Source of the DNA: Proluteimonas flavola
GTDB taxonomy: Bacteria > Pseudomonadota > Gammaproteobacteria > Xanthomonadales > Xanthomonadaceae
Length of the DNA: 64,000 nt
Direction: 5' to 3'
NCBI RefSeq assembly: GCF_021191705.1
Contig: NZ_JAIWPU010000005.1
Span: 1-64,000, forward strand
The notes under the pieces: generated by a model
The model's input: only the letters and a program-made list of their open reading frames with translations
Told to the model about the DNA's origin: nothing
Database searches by the model: none
Position numbers and translations under genes: made by a program
Part shown: piece by piece, positions 1 to 9,669 of the stretch
Layout: every line of letters starts with the position of its first letter
Position numbering within the stretch: position 1 is the first letter of the stretch

Positions 1-281
1 TGACCTGCTACGAGGCGCTGATGCGACGGTTGAACATCGACGTATGGTTCGCCGACCCGCATGCGCCGTGGCAGCGAGGCAGCAACGAGAACACCAATGG
101 CCTGTTGCGCCAGTTCCTGCCCAAGGGTGTGGACCTGTCGCAAGCAAGCCAGGAGTATCTCAATCACGTCGCCAAGCTGATGAACGGTCGTCCGCGCAAG
201 ACATTGAACTGGGCTACACCGGCGGCGGCCATGGAGAACGAAATTCTCGACTTTAAATCACGTGTTGCACTTGATTCTTGA
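1..281 (+). mobile_element. IS30-family transposase, C-terminal part (cut by window start)
   Basis: The frame is open from base 3 and ends at the TGA at 279-281; the start lies outside the window. The readable part holds the end of a DDE integrase core: [23 protein letters not shown] contains the usual IS30 pattern [13 protein letters not shown], in which the second E is the catalytic glutamate. It is followed by the short tail ending in the R-P-R-K-T-L-N-W-x-T-P block common to IS30 transposases. The bases around the stop (about 259-290) probably include the right inverted terminal repeat, but the left end is not visible, so neither the repeat nor a target duplication can be confirmed. Family assignment is confident; whether the copy is intact is unknown. 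Confidence 0.9.
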
Positions 282-337
282 GACCGCCCTCCATCCCAAG
301 TCAGAAACCACGGATAGGCGGATGGATGTAGCGGTTC

Positions 338-376
338 CTAGTTAATAATTGACAAATAACTAGAAATTGCTACATG
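338..376 (+). promoter_or_regulatory. Candidate promoter/operator of the AbiE operon
   Basis: A perfect 7-bp inverted repeat, CTAGTTA (338-344) and TAACTAG (357-363), encloses a consensus -35 box TTGACA (349-354). A weak -10 candidate TACATG lies at 371-376 after a 16-bp spacer. AbiEi antitoxins are known to repress their own promoters by binding inverted repeats, so this is a good candidate operator. The sites are seen directly; the function is inferred. Confidence 0.55.
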
Positions 377-384
377 ATTCGCGC

Positions 385-1002
385 ATGGCCCGCCGACCTG
401 ACACTACGCTCGAAGACGCTGCCCTTGCACTTGCCAAGCGCCAGCCCCTCCTGCGCGCGCGTGACCTGACCCGGCGTGGCCTGTCGACAGTGATCCTGGG
501 CCGGCTGGTCGCTGCCGGAAAGCTGGAACGCATCGCGCGCGGCGTCTACAGCCTACCGGGGAGTCGCCTCAGCGAGCACCGTTCGCTGGCCGAGGCGGCG
601 CTGCGCGTGCCCAAGGGCGTGATCTGCCTGCTGTCGGCGCTGCGCGTCCACGAAATCGGCACCCAGGCACCGCACGAAGTCTGGATGGCGATCCCGCCTA
701 ACTCGCCGTCGCCGCGGCTGGACCAGTCGGCGCTGCGCGTGGTGCGCATGTCGGGTGCGGCACTGACCGAAGGCATTGTGTCGGTGGAGATTGATGGTGT
801 GTCGGTGCCGGTGTTCGATCCAAACAAGACAGTGGCCGACTGCTTCAAGTACCGCAACAAGATCGGGCTGGACGTGGCGCTGGAGGCGCTGCACGACGGT
901 TGGTCGAAAGGCAAACTGTCGATGGATGCGCTCTGGCGCTACGCGACGGTGGATCGCGTCGCCAACGTGATGCGTCCCTATATGGAAAGCGTGACCGTAT
1001 GA
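385..1002 (+). CDS. abiEi: AbiEi-family antitoxin / transcriptional repressor (type IV TA)
   Basis: This 205-residue protein begins with a winged-helix segment (roughly residues 8-60, reading LLRARDLTRRGLSTVILGRL then V-A-A-G-K-L-E-R-I-A-R-G-V-Y) followed by the AbiEi C-terminal domain with the motif FDPNKTVADCFKYRNKIG. In characterised AbiE systems the protein represses the operon and antagonises the nucleotidyltransferase toxin without forming a stable complex with it. A TTG at 367 would add six residues; the ATG at 385 is preferred because the protein then begins just before the helix-turn-helix and clear of the promoter. The stop overlaps the next start in an ATGA tetranucleotide (999-1002), implying translational coupling. 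Confidence 0.85.
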   Translation: MARRPDTTLEDAALALAKRQPLLRARDLTRRGLSTVILGRLVAAGKLERIARGVYSLPGSRLSEHRSLAEAALRVPKGVICLLSALRVHEIGTQAPHEVWMAIPPNSPSPRLDQSALRVVRMSGAALTEGIVSVEIDGVSVPVFDPNKTVADCFKYRNKIGLDVALEALHDGWSKGKLSMDALWRYATVDRVANVMRPYMESVTV

Positions 1003-1847
1003 GCCGCGGCAATCTGCCCGCCTCGATCCGCGCCCGCCTGAAACAGTATGCGGATGCATCGAAGCAGGACTTCAACTTGACGCTGACCCACTACGGTCTG
1101 GAACGGCTGCTGTACCGGCTGTCCGTCTCCCGGTATGCGGATCGATATCTGCTCAAGGGCGCGCTGTTATTCTCGCTGTGGTATGACCAACCGCATCGGC
1201 CAACGCGCGACGCGGATCTGCTCGGATTTGGTCCGGATGACGTGGACACATCCGTGACCACGTTCCGAGAGATCAGCCAAGTCGAGGTGGAAGACGGGAT
1301 CGTGTTCGATCCTGCCTCGGTTGCAGGGGTGGTGATCCGCAAGGAAGCCGGCTACGGCGGCGTGCGGGTCGATCTGCGGGCGACGCTGGACGGTGCACGC
1401 ATCACCTTACAGGTAGACATCGGCTTTGGCGATGCGGTCACGCCGTCGCCGGAGCCGATCTACTACCCGGTGCTGCTCGACGACCTGCCTGCCCCGCATT
1501 TGCGGGCTTACCCCAAGCTCACGGTGGTGGCGGAGAAGCTCCATGCCATCTGCCTGCTGGGCATGGCGAACAGCCGTATGAAGGACTACTTCGATCTATG
1601 GGTACTGCTGACTGAGGAGGATCTGGCGCCGGACGAGCTGCGTCGTGCGGTGCAGGCGACCTTCGCGCGGCGACAGTTAGCAATGCCCACTGACCTCCCC
1701 ATCGGTCTGAGCGACGCATTCGTGCAGGATCCGATCAAGCAGCGACAGTGGACGGCGTTCTTGAGGAAGAACGGACTGAAGCCGTTGGAACTGGTCGATG
1801 TGGTCGCCCGGCTGCGCAGCGTGTTTCTGGCGTTGCAGTTGGCGTGA
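999..1847 (+). CDS. abiEii: AbiEii/AbiGii-type nucleotidyltransferase toxin
   Basis: This 282-residue protein is the toxin partner of the upstream antitoxin. Visible AbiEii motifs are the KGALLF segment, then R-P-T-R-D-A-D-L-L (the D-x-D metal-binding pair of the nucleotidyltransferase fold), a central KLTVVAEKLHAI motif and RMKDYFDLWVL. Family members transfer nucleotides to RNA targets such as tRNA, causing reversible growth arrest, and were found as phage abortive-infection genes. The ATG at 999 was chosen over an upstream frame because it overlaps the antitoxin stop and because homology begins there. The pair sits beside an IS30 end, as expected for a mobile defence gene. All key residues look present, so it is probably functional. 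Confidence 0.87.
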   Translation: MSRGNLPASIRARLKQYADASKQDFNLTLTHYGLERLLYRLSVSRYADRYLLKGALLFSLWYDQPHRPTRDADLLGFGPDDVDTSVTTFREISQVEVEDGIVFDPASVAGVVIRKEAGYGGVRVDLRATLDGARITLQVDIGFGDAVTPSPEPIYYPVLLDDLPAPHLRAYPKLTVVAEKLHAICLLGMANSRMKDYFDLWVLLTEEDLAPDELRRAVQATFARRQLAMPTDLPIGLSDAFVQDPIKQRQWTAFLRKNGLKPLELVDVVARLRSVFLALQLA

Positions 1848-2195
1848 TTCAATCCATGCCGGGCACCGGTGTTAGACAACAAGCCGGCTCGGGAATTGGA
1901 AGCTCTCCGTCGCTTGGCGTCGGTCCCGCTTTTCACATCAAATAGCTGTCAGTGGCGTTCCGCAGCTTTCAGTGGACGATGCCGCGGGCTTGTGCCTTGT
2001 CTACGTCTTTGCCGTCGTACATAATGACGTTAATCGCGGCTTGCGTGACGCGAGAATCCTGTTATCAATCAACAGGTTGGGTGCATTTTACTGTTCCCAT
2101 CACCCGCTCCACGTGGGGTCCTCCCGGTCCAACTCATTGATCGGGAGCGATCTCCGAAATCGCATCGATGCCTGATTCGATCCTGTGGGTATCGT
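1848..2195. other. Gene-poor spacer, no recognisable feature
   Basis: About 350 bp between the toxin gene and the IS5-type remnant. The base composition is less GC-rich than elsewhere, the only open frames are under 70 codons and none resembles a known protein. It may be leftover from an integrated element, but nothing here proves that. Confidence 0.4.
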
Positions 2196-2199
2196 TTCC

Positions 2200-2757
2200 A
2201 GGGCGCCGCTGATCAGGTGGCCGCCACGCGTGGTGTCTTGGCGATCCGGATCATGACGATGCCCGGCCCGGGATGTGCAGTCATTCCACGTCCGGGTCCA
2301 GGTGCTTCAGGCGGTCTTTGCGGCTCCGCGGGCGCAGCTACCCTGCCAGCCGGGCATGTACCAGGTACAGGTTGGCCAGTCCAGGCGGCACAGGGCTGCG
2401 GTTGGCGTGCCTGTCCAACCCCCGGCAGCGCACCTTGGCAGAGCCCCACGGCCGCTTCACCACCGCGAACACGTGCGGCCCGGGCGCGATCGTCGACTTG
2501 TGGCGGTTGCGGCGGCGCTCGGCATCGTCCACCTCGCCGTGCTTGCGAACCCGCCGGTTGGCGAAGTCGCGTGCGTGCGGCGCATGCGCGCGGATCAGCG
2601 CTTTCCGGCTGGCGTAGGCGCTGTCTCCCTGCACCCGGCGCTCCTCCCGTGCGGCAGGTCTTCCAGCGGGTGCCTGTCGTGCACGGTGGTCGCCGTCACC
2701 GCCGCGCTGTGCAGCAAGCCCGTACGACTGTCCACACCGATATGCCAGCTTCATCCC
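2200..2757 (-). pseudogene. Degenerate IS5-family transposase (frameshifted remnant)
   Basis: Reading leftward from 2754, two frames together give an IS5-type transposase core. One frame gives H-I-G-V-D-S-R-T-G-L-L-H-S-A-A-V-T-A, the conserved start of the IS5 catalytic region. The other frame gives GDSAYASRKALIRAHAPHAR and, later, AKVRCRGLDRHANRS followed by the LANLYLVHARL tail, matching the conserved K-V-R-Y-R-G-L ending. The switch of frame within about 60 codons shows a frameshift; the N-terminal third is missing because the yhhJ-like gene ends immediately beside it (stop at 2770). The sequence GGGCGCCGCTGATCAG near 2202-2217 may be the element's left terminus, but its partner is not seen. 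Confidence 0.72.
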
Positions 2758-2769
2758 GAAGCACCATCA

Positions 2770-3894
2770 TCACGCCATCTGCCCAATGGTTTTGCGAAAC
2801 CGCAGCAGGGACAGCGCGAACAGACTGGTGCCGATCAACGCGAGTGACAGCAACTGCACCCATACGACTTCCAGCCCGGCGCCGCGGAACAGCACCGACT
2901 GCCCCAGTTCGACGAAGTGCGTCGTGGGCGCGACCAGCATGATGTTCTGCAGCAGTTCGGGCATGCTCTCGCGCGGCGAGCTGCCGCCCGACAACATCTG
3001 CAGTGGCAGCAGCGTCAGCACCACGAGCATGCCGAACTGCGGCATGTTGCGCGCCACCGTCGCCATGAAGATGCCCATCGAGGTGGTGGCAAAAAGATGC
3101 AGCGCGACGCCGATGAAGAACAGCGTCAGCGAGCCTTGTACCGGCACGCCCAGCAGGCCGCGCACGACAAGGTTCAGTGACAGGATCGAGGCCACCAGCA
3201 CCACCAGTCCCGACGACCAGATCTTGGCCAGCATGATCTCGGTGGGCGTGACCGGCATCACCAGCAGGTGCTCGATGGTGCCGTGCTCGCGCTCGCGGAT
3301 CAGCGCAGCGCCGGTCAGGATGATGGAGATCATGGTGATCTGGTTGACGATCTGCGACAGGCTGTCGAACCAGGATTTGTCCAGCGAGGGGTTGAACTGG
3401 GCCCGCTGCTCCAGGTCGATTTGCGGGGTGGTCTGGCTGCGGTGCCGATTGACGAACTCGTCGATCTCACCCATCACCATCTGCTGGATGTAGCCGCTGC
3501 CCAGGAAGGCCTGGCTCATGCGCGTGGCGTCGGTGTTGAGCTGGACTTCGCCCCCACGCCCGGCCAAGACATCGCGCTGGAAATTGACCGGGATGTTCAG
3601 CACGAAGGTATAGGTGCCTTTGTCCAGACCTTCGTCCACCTCCGCGTGGGAGATCAGCACCGGTGGCTTGAACTCTGGCGGATAAAAGGCCGAGATGATT
3701 CGCTGCGACAGCTGTGAATGGTCCTCGTCCACGATGGCGATCGGCGCGTTGTTCAGCGTCGGCGGCGTGGAGGATGCCGAGGAGTACACCGACAAGGTGA
3801 AGGTGAAGGCGATCAACACCAGCATCGCCGTGTCGCGGCGCAGGCTCCACAACTCCTTGACGCCCAGGCGGTAGACATTCGCCAGCATCCGCAT
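2770..3894 (-). CDS. yhhJ: ABC-2 type exporter permease, YhhJ-like
   Basis: A 374-residue membrane protein with the ABC-2 permease layout: one N-terminal transmembrane helix (about 24-40), a large periplasmic segment, then five or more helices from about residue 190 to the C terminus. The motif AALIREREHGTIEHLLVMPVTP before the second helix is diagnostic of the YhhJ/YbhR class. It is predicted to form the membrane channel with the permease half of the RbbA-like protein encoded upstream. The start at 3894 leaves one base after the preceding stop, so the genes are cotranscribed. The gene ends directly against an IS5-type remnant, but the C terminus looks complete. Substrate unknown. Confidence 0.88.
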   Translation of the reverse strand: MRMLANVYRLGVKELWSLRRDTAMLVLIAFTFTLSVYSSASSTPPTLNNAPIAIVDEDHSQLSQRIISAFYPPEFKPPVLISHAEVDEGLDKGTYTFVLNIPVNFQRDVLAGRGGEVQLNTDATRMSQAFLGSGYIQQMVMGEIDEFVNRHRSQTTPQIDLEQRAQFNPSLDKSWFDSLSQIVNQITMISIILTGAALIREREHGTIEHLLVMPVTPTEIMLAKIWSSGLVVLVASILSLNLVVRGLLGVPVQGSLTLFFIGVALHLFATTSMGIFMATVARNMPQFGMLVVLTLLPLQMLSGGSSPRESMPELLQNIMLVAPTTHFVELGQSVLFRGAGLEVVWVQLLSLALIGTSLFALSLLRFRKTIGQMA

Positions 3895-3895
3895 C

Positions 3896-6652
3896 TCAGC
3901 GCTCCTGCTTCTTCAGCAGCGCGATCGAGGCGCCAAGGATGATCGGGACCGCCAGCAGCATCGGCCACATGGAAGACGCCAGATCCCCAAAGCCCAGCGC
4001 CTTGTTGAAGGCGCCGCGGCTGATGGTGAACATGTAGTTGGCCGGGTGGATCTCGCCGATCAGCCGGCCGACGCCTTCCAGAGAGGACACCGGATCGGTC
4101 ATGCCGCCGAACTTGGTGGCCGGGATGATGGTGCCGACCATCGCGATCAGCATGGCGGCGATCTGGCTCCTGGTCACGGCCGAGGCCAGCAGCCCCATGC
4201 CGGTGGCGCAGACGCAATAGATCAGCATCGCCAGCGTCAGCGCCAGCACGCTGCCGGTGACCGGCACGCCGAAGACGGTGACAGTCAGCAGAAGCATCAG
4301 CGCAAAGTTGATCATCGCCAGGCCCACGTAGGGAAGCTGCTTGCCCAGCAGGAACTCGGTGCGGGTCACCGGCGTCACGTAGAGGTTGATGATCGAGCCG
4401 ATCTCCTTCTCCCGCACCACCGCCAGTGCCGTCAGCATCGCGGGCAGCATGAGCAGCAGCATCGGGATCACCGCGGGAACCATGGCGGGCAGGCTCTTGA
4501 CGTCGGGGTTGTAGCGGTAGCGCCCCTGCACTGTGATTTCGCCTGTGCGCGTCGTCGTACTGGCCTGCATGCGGGCCTGGTCGGCCAGCCAGTGCTGGTG
4601 CATGCCGCGGATGTAGCCTTGCACCGTCTCGGCGCGCTGTGGCATGGAGCCGTCGAACCATGCGCCGATGGCGACTTGCTTGCCACGCTGCACATCGCGC
4701 GCGAACCCGTGCGGGATCTCGATCGCCAGTGCAAGCTCGCCGCTGCGCATGCGCCGGTCGATCTCCGCGTAGTCGGTGATCGCCGGACGCTCGGTGAAGT
4801 AGCGCGAGCCCGACAACTCCAGGGCGTAGTTGCGGCTGAGTGTCGTCTGGTCGCGGTCGAGCACCGCGTAGCGCAGGTTGTTGACGTCGTTGCTGACGCC
4901 GAAGCCGATCACGATCAGCAGGATCAGCGAGCCGCCCAGCGCCAGCGTGGCGCGCACCCGGTCGCGCTGCAGTTCCAGCGTCTCGCGCCACAGGTAGCTG
5001 AGCATGCGCTGCAGGCTGAAGCCGGAGCGTCTGGGGATGGCGACATGAGTGAGGGATGCATCGGGCGTCTGCGACGCTGGTGCCTTCGCGTCCTCGTCGG
5101 GCTCGGGCGTGCCTCCGCCAGCCTCGACCAGGTAGCCGATGAAGGCCTCCTCCAGTGTCTGGGCACCACGCTTTTCGACCAGTCGCGCCGGCACGTCGCT
5201 GTCGAGCACCTTGCCTGCATGCATCATCGACATGCGTTCGCAGCGCTCGGCCTCGTTCATGAAGTGGGTGGAGATGAAGATCGTCACCCGGTCACGCCGT
5301 GACAGTTCGATCAGCAGCCGCCAGAAGCTGTCGCGTGCGATCGGATCCACGCCCGAGGTCGGCTCGTCCAGGATCAGCAACTCCGGCTTGTGCACCATCG
5401 CAACGGCCAGCGACAGTCGCTGGCGCATGCCCAGCGGCAAGCCGTCCGGCAACGCGTCCTGCGAGGCATGCAGCTCGAAGCGCGCGATCATCCCGTCCAC
5501 CCGGGCCGGGATGTCGGCATCGGGTACGTGGAACAGCCGCGCATGCAGTTCCAGGTTCTGGCGCACGGTCAGTTCACCGTACAGCGAGAACGCCTGCGAC
5601 ATGTAGCCCACCCGCCGGCGGGTATCCAGGTCCTTGGGATCGACTTCATGGCCGAACAGCCAGGCCCGGCCTTCGCTGGCCGGCAGCAGGCCGGTCAGCA
5701 TCTTCATGGTGGTCGACTTGCCGCAACCGTTGGAGCCGAGGAATCCGAAGATCTCGCCGCGGCGGATCCGGAAGGAGACGTTGTCGACCGCAACGAAGTC
5801 GCCGAAGCGCATCGTCAGATCCTGCGCCTCGATGGCGATGTCGTCCTCGGGGGCGTCGAGCGGCGGAATCTCGACCGGCGCGTAGCCGCGTTTCTTTTCG
5901 TCGGGCAACAACTGGATGAAAGCCGCTTCCAGCGAATCGGTGCCGGTGCGGCCAAGCAGTTCGGTCGGTGTGCCCGTGTCCAGTACCTTGCCGTCGTCCA
6001 TGGCCACCAGCCAGTCGAAGCGCTGCGCCTCGTCCATGTAGGCGGTGGCGACGATCACGCTCATGCCGGGGCGCTGGCGGCGGATGCGCGCGATCAGGTC
6101 CCAGAACTGGGCGCGTGCCAGCGGATCGACGCCGGTGGTCGGCTCATCGAGGATCAGCAGGTCGGGGTCGTGGATCAGGGCGCAGCACAGCCCGAGCTTC
6201 TGCTTCATCCCACCCGAGAGCTTGCCGGCTGGCCGGTCGAGGAAGGAATGCAGGCCGGTGGAGCGCGTCAGCGCGTCGATGCGCCGTCGCCGCTCGGCCG
6301 CATCGTGGCCGAACAGGCGAGCAAAGAACTGCAGGTTCTCCTCCACTGACAGGGTGGGGTACAGGTTCCTGCCCAAGCCTTGCGGCATGTAGGCGATGCG
6401 CGTGCACACCTGCTCCCGGTGGCGCCGATTGCGCATGTCGTCGCCCAGCGTTTCGACCAGGCCGTCCTGGACGGCGCGAGCGCCGGAGACCAGCGACAGC
6501 AGGCTGGACTTGCCCACCCCGTCCGGGCCGATCAGGCCGACCATGCAGCCGGCCGGCACGTCCAGGTCGATGCCGCCCAGCGCCTCGAGCTTGCCGTAGT
6601 GCAGATGGACGCCCCGCAGGCGCACGACCGGCGACGCGGTGCCCCTGGCCAT
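3896..6652 (-). CDS. rbbA: RbbA-like tandem ABC ATPase fused to an ABC-2 permease
   Basis: A 918-residue three-part protein. The first nucleotide-binding domain has Walker A GPDGVGKS at residues 42-49, the signature [11 protein letters not shown] and Walker [13 protein letters not shown]. The second has Walker [10 protein letters not shown], a degenerate signature [12 protein letters not shown] and Walker [13 protein letters not shown]. From about residue 550 an ABC-2 permease follows with the motif [19 protein letters not shown]. This architecture matches E. coli RbbA, described as a ribosome-associated ATPase but located in an exporter operon. It lies between an HlyD-type adaptor gene (3 bases upstream) and a second permease gene, so an exporter role is the simplest reading. 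The divergent second signature is normal for this family. Confidence 0.9.
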   Translation of the reverse strand: MARGTASPVVRLRGVHLHYGKLEALGGIDLDVPAGCMVGLIGPDGVGKSSLLSLVSGARAVQDGLVETLGDDMRNRRHREQVCTRIAYMPQGLGRNLYPTLSVEENLQFFARLFGHDAAERRRRIDALTRSTGLHSFLDRPAGKLSGGMKQKLGLCCALIHDPDLLILDEPTTGVDPLARAQFWDLIARIRRQRPGMSVIVATAYMDEAQRFDWLVAMDDGKVLDTGTPTELLGRTGTDSLEAAFIQLLPDEKKRGYAPVEIPPLDAPEDDIAIEAQDLTMRFGDFVAVDNVSFRIRRGEIFGFLGSNGCGKSTTMKMLTGLLPASEGRAWLFGHEVDPKDLDTRRRVGYMSQAFSLYGELTVRQNLELHARLFHVPDADIPARVDGMIARFELHASQDALPDGLPLGMRQRLSLAVAMVHKPELLILDEPTSGVDPIARDSFWRLLIELSRRDRVTIFISTHFMNEAERCERMSMMHAGKVLDSDVPARLVEKRGAQTLEEAFIGYLVEAGGGTPEPDEDAKAPASQTPDASLTHVAIPRRSGFSLQRMLSYLWRETLELQRDRVRATLALGGSLILLIVIGFGVSNDVNNLRYAVLDRDQTTLSRNYALELSGSRYFTERPAITDYAEIDRRMRSGELALAIEIPHGFARDVQRGKQVAIGAWFDGSMPQRAETVQGYIRGMHQHWLADQARMQASTTTRTGEITVQGRYRYNPDVKSLPAMVPAVIPMLLLMLPAMLTALAVVREKEIGSIINLYVTPVTRTEFLLGKQLPYVGLAMINFALMLLLTVTVFGVPVTGSVLALTLAMLIYCVCATGMGLLASAVTRSQIAAMLIAMVGTIIPATKFGGMTDPVSSLEGVGRLIGEIHPANYMFTISRGAFNKALGFGDLASSMWPMLLAVPIILGASIALLKKQER

Positions 6653-6655
6653 GCC

Positions 6656-7729
6656 TTACTCGGCCGCCGAGGTGGAGAGCGCCGTCGGCCAGGCGGCGTC
6701 CGGGTCGAGCCTGATCCACGCCACGCCCGGTACACCGGTCTTGACCTGCTCCAGGTCGCGGCGCAGCAACTCCGGCGCGATCTGCGCACGCACGCGGAAC
6801 ATCAGTTTGGTGCGCTCGCTGGCGGTTTCGACGGTCTTGGGCGTGAACTGCGCCTGGCTGGCGACGAAGGAGACGGTGGCCGGGATGTAGGTGTCCGGGA
6901 CGGCGTCGAGCACGATGCGCACCTCGCTGCCCAGGGCGATGCGTCCGGCCGCTGTCTCGGGCACGAAGAAGGTCATGTAGACGTCCGACAGATCCAGCAG
7001 GTTGAGCACGCGGCCACCCGCTCCCAGCACTTCACCTGGCTGGGCGACGCGGAACTGGATGCGCCCATCCCGGGGCGAGGTGAGTTCGCTGTCGGCGATG
7101 TCCGCTTGCACGCGCGCCACGGTCGCCATGGCGGCTTTGACCGAAGAGCGCGAGCCAACGAGTTGGGCGCGAGCCGCAGTGATGGCCGCTTGCGCCGCTG
7201 CGGACTGCGCCCTTGCCGCAGCAGCGGCAGCCTCCAGGCTGTGCACGCTGGCGCGGTCGTCGTCGAGCTGCTGCGCCGACGCGGCACCGTCCTGGGCCAG
7301 CGTCCGGGTTCGGTCCAGTCGGCGCCTTGCCCCGTCCAGTTCTGCGGCACGCTGGACGACCAGCGCCTGCGCTGCGGCATGATCGCTTTCTCGCAGCGCG
7401 ACTTGCGCCTCCATGGCGGAAACGGTTTGTTCGGACTGCTCTTGATGCGCCAGTGCCTCATCGCGCTGCGCGTGCAAGGTGTCCAGCTGCATGCGGGCCA
7501 GCGGTTGGCCCGCGGTGACGAAGTCGCCCTCACGCACGAGCAGTTCTTCAAGGCGACCGGCCAGCCTGGTCGCCACATCGATCTCGGTCGCCTCGATGCG
7601 GCCATTGCCGCTGACGAAGCCCTCACCGGGGCCGCCCGGTCTGAGCAGGACCCACGCGAGGTAGGCGGCAATGGCCAGGGCCACCGGGACAATCAGAAGC
7701 GCCAACTGCTTCTTGCGTGCTGGAGTCAT
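6656..7729 (-). CDS. yhiI: HlyD-family membrane fusion protein, YhiI-like
   Basis: A 357-residue adaptor with an N-terminal membrane anchor (residues about 6-27), a first lipoyl half (R-I-E-A-T-E-I-D-V-A near residue 45), a long alpha-helical hairpin rich in A, Q, E and R (about 95-215), the second lipoyl half and a beta-barrel region. It would bridge the inner-membrane ABC exporter encoded next (rbbA-yhhJ) to an outer-membrane channel; no TolC gene is in this operon, so it may share the NodT-type channel at 14165 or one elsewhere. The ATG at 7729 is followed directly by K-K-Q-L and the anchor. The gap to mlaA upstream is 132 bp, leaving room for its own promoter. Confidence 0.88.
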   Translation of the reverse strand: MTPARKKQLALLIVPVALAIAAYLAWVLLRPGGPGEGFVSGNGRIEATEIDVATRLAGRLEELLVREGDFVTAGQPLARMQLDTLHAQRDEALAHQEQSEQTVSAMEAQVALRESDHAAAQALVVQRAAELDGARRRLDRTRTLAQDGAASAQQLDDDRASVHSLEAAAAAARAQSAAAQAAITAARAQLVGSRSSVKAAMATVARVQADIADSELTSPRDGRIQFRVAQPGEVLGAGGRVLNLLDLSDVYMTFFVPETAAGRIALGSEVRIVLDAVPDTYIPATVSFVASQAQFTPKTVETASERTKLMFRVRAQIAPELLRRDLEQVKTGVPGVAWIRLDPDAAWPTALSTSAAE

Positions 7730-7861
7730 ATCAAAAGGTCGTCCTGGATCTGTGGCAACACATGCCGGACCGTGCGCAGCCGGACGCCGCAGAACGCGCC
7801 CGGATATGCACGAAAGCAGACATGCGCCCCACCGTTGCGCTGTCGATCTGAAACAGGCGTG

Positions 7862-8812
7862 TCAATCGGCGCGGCTGCCTTGCAGGTCCTGTTCGATCTG
7901 GCGGGTGCGTCGCTGTGCCCAGGCGTCCCGTACGAAGGTGTAGTCGTCGATCGCGTCCTTGCGCATCCGGTCTACCGGGAGCAATTGCGCGCGAACATCC
8001 ACCATCTGCATGATCTGCAACTTGTCGGCGATGCTTGAACTATCGATCTGGTTGATGACCGAAAGCTGCTGGTCGCCGAAGCCGCCCAAGGCGTCACGCA
8101 CCGTGCGCGGCCCCATGAGCGGCATCACCAGGTAGCGGGAGTTCCGCCAGCCCCATGTCGCCAGCGTCTGGCCCAGATCCTCGCCGTCGCGCTTGGGCAT
8201 GCCGACGTGCTTTGCCGGATCGAATACCCCGCCGATGCCCGCCGTGGAATTGACCACGAAGCGACCGAGCGACTGGCCGGCGTCGGCCGGTCGTCCCTGA
8301 AGTGCCTGGTTGATGGCAGTGGCGGGCAGGCGCAGGTTGCTGAAGAAGCGCGACACGCCCGATTGCACGGGATCGGGCGTGATCTTGTCGTAGCCCACGG
8401 CCACCGGACGGAACACAAAACGGTCGAGCACGTTGTTGAAGCTGTGCATCTTGCGGTTGAAGCCTTCCCAGGGATCCTGCACGGCCGGCGTGGCGTACAG
8501 CGCTTCGGCTTCCTGCTCGGCTTGCGTCATCGCTTCGGGCGCGTTGGCGCTGGTCTGCGCCGTCGGGGCGGAAGCGACGACCGGGGACGCGGTGCCATCT
8601 GCGGCAGCGCCGGTTGCAGCGCTGGTGTGTGCAGGCATTGGCGTGATGGCAACAGCTGCCGCCGGCGCCTCGTCTGCGGATGCGACCAGTATCCCGGAGG
8701 TCGGGGGCGCGCCGCTCAGAGCGGTTGTGGGGGGGGGCTTCACGGCATTGCTGGCGCAGGCACTGGTACCCAGTACGATCGCCGCCAGCACGAGGGTTTG
8801 GATGGTTTTCAT
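7862..8812 (-). CDS. mlaA: MlaA/VacJ-family outer-membrane lipoprotein
   Basis: A 316-residue protein with a lipoprotein signal (LVLAAIVLGTSAC, lipidated Cys near residue 18) and the MlaA core from about residue 105, starting DPWEGFNRKMHSFNNVLDRF, with later blocks VSRFFSNLRLP, QALQGRP, FDPAKHVGMPKR and DLGQTLATWGW. MlaA removes phospholipids from the outer leaflet of the outer membrane and passes them to the Mla pathway. Translation was placed at the ATG at 8812 because AGGAGA precedes it by about 6 bases. Unusual points are a linker of about 85 residues rich in A, T, P and S between the lipobox and the core, and the absence of the mlaFEDCB genes nearby; here it sits between a MipA-type porin and an exporter. 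Confidence 0.9.
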   Translation of the reverse strand: MKTIQTLVLAAIVLGTSACASNAVKPPPTTALSGAPPTSGILVASADEAPAAAVAITPMPAHTSAATGAAADGTASPVVASAPTAQTSANAPEAMTQAEQEAEALYATPAVQDPWEGFNRKMHSFNNVLDRFVFRPVAVGYDKITPDPVQSGVSRFFSNLRLPATAINQALQGRPADAGQSLGRFVVNSTAGIGGVFDPAKHVGMPKRDGEDLGQTLATWGWRNSRYLVMPLMGPRTVRDALGGFGDQQLSVINQIDSSSIADKLQIMQMVDVRAQLLPVDRMRKDAIDDYTFVRDAWAQRRTRQIEQDLQGSRAD

Positions 8813-8871
8813 TCCGAGATCTCCTGCGCCACAGGCAGCAAGTGCCCATGGCGATGGGGTTGATGACAGCG

Positions 8872-9669
8872 TCAGAAGCGATAGGCGTAGCCGAGCGCCA
8901 GCGTGGTTCCCGTGGCCTTGTCCACCAGCGGGCTGTCCTTGACGGAGCTGCCGAAGCGCGTGGCGCCGACGTCCACGAACATCGAGTGGTGACGCGACGG
9001 CGAGTAGTCCATGCGCAGGCCGAACTGCAGGTTCGTGGTGGCCTGGCCCTCGTAGAAGGCCCGGCCGGCCAGGGCTTCGGACTGCTGCACGCCGTAGTAG
9101 TAGTCGACGTACTTGTCGTCGACCCACTCTGCGGCCACGCGCGGGGTGAAGCCGAACCTGCCGGCCGCGAATCGACGGTCGATCTGCACCTTGGCGCGCG
9201 TCCCCTTGCTGTTGCCCATGGCATCGGCCAGCACTTCACCGCTGAAGTTCGCGAAGTCCGTCTTCCAGTTCACCGCGCCGCCGGCCCACAGGCTGGACTT
9301 GCGCTCATCCATGCCGGTGAGGACGGGAGAATCCTTGGCCTCGTAGCCATCGCCGGCCCAACGGGCGCGCAGGCGCAACGAGAAGGTGTCCGTCGAATAG
9401 GCCTTGAAGTCGAGCGTGGGCACGGTGGCACTGATCCACTTGCTTTCGTACGAGATCAATGGAAGCGGGAGCACCTCGCGGTCGAAGTCGCGATAGGGCT
9501 TGTCGAGCACGACAGCGCCGATGCCCAGGGCCCGCCACCCGTGGCCGTCCTTGGCTTGGCTATCCTGCGCGAAGACAGCCGGGGCCCATGCGGTGGCGAG
9601 CGCGAGGGTAGCGACGAGGCTCAGCCTGGACGATGCCAGCCGGTGACGGGAGTTCTTGTGTTGAGACAT
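8872..9669 (-). CDS. MipA/OmpV-family outer-membrane protein
   Basis: A 265-residue predicted outer-membrane beta barrel with a signal peptide (cleavage after A-V-F-A near residue 34) and the MipA/OmpV pattern: an early GIGAVVLDKPYRDFD motif, alternating hydrophobic strands with aromatic girdles, and a C-terminal LALGYAYRF ending in Phe as barrel proteins do. The ATG at 9669 has the Shine-Dalgarno AAAGGA about 8 bases upstream, better than the longer frame from 9732. MipA of E. coli scaffolds a murein synthase with MltA; other members are porins linked to antibiotic or acid response and are often placed next to two-component systems. The 59-bp gap to mlaA suggests cotranscription. Confidence 0.85.
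   Translation of the reverse strand: MSQHKNSRHRLASSRLSLVATLALATAWAPAVFAQDSQAKDGHGWRALGIGAVVLDKPYRDFDREVLPLPLISYESKWISATVPTLDFKAYSTDTFSLRLRARWAGDGYEAKDSPVLTGMDERKSSLWAGGAVNWKTDFANFSGEVLADAMGNSKGTRAKVQIDRRFAAGRFGFTPRVAAEWVDDKYVDYYYGVQQSEALAGRAFYEGQATTNLQFGLRMDYSPSRHHSMFVDVGATRFGSSVKDSPLVDKATGTTLALGYAYRF

Noticed and set aside
1952-2175. Short plus-strand frames in the spacer after the AbiE genes
   Set aside because: Under 70 codons, no ribosome site, no similarity to known proteins.
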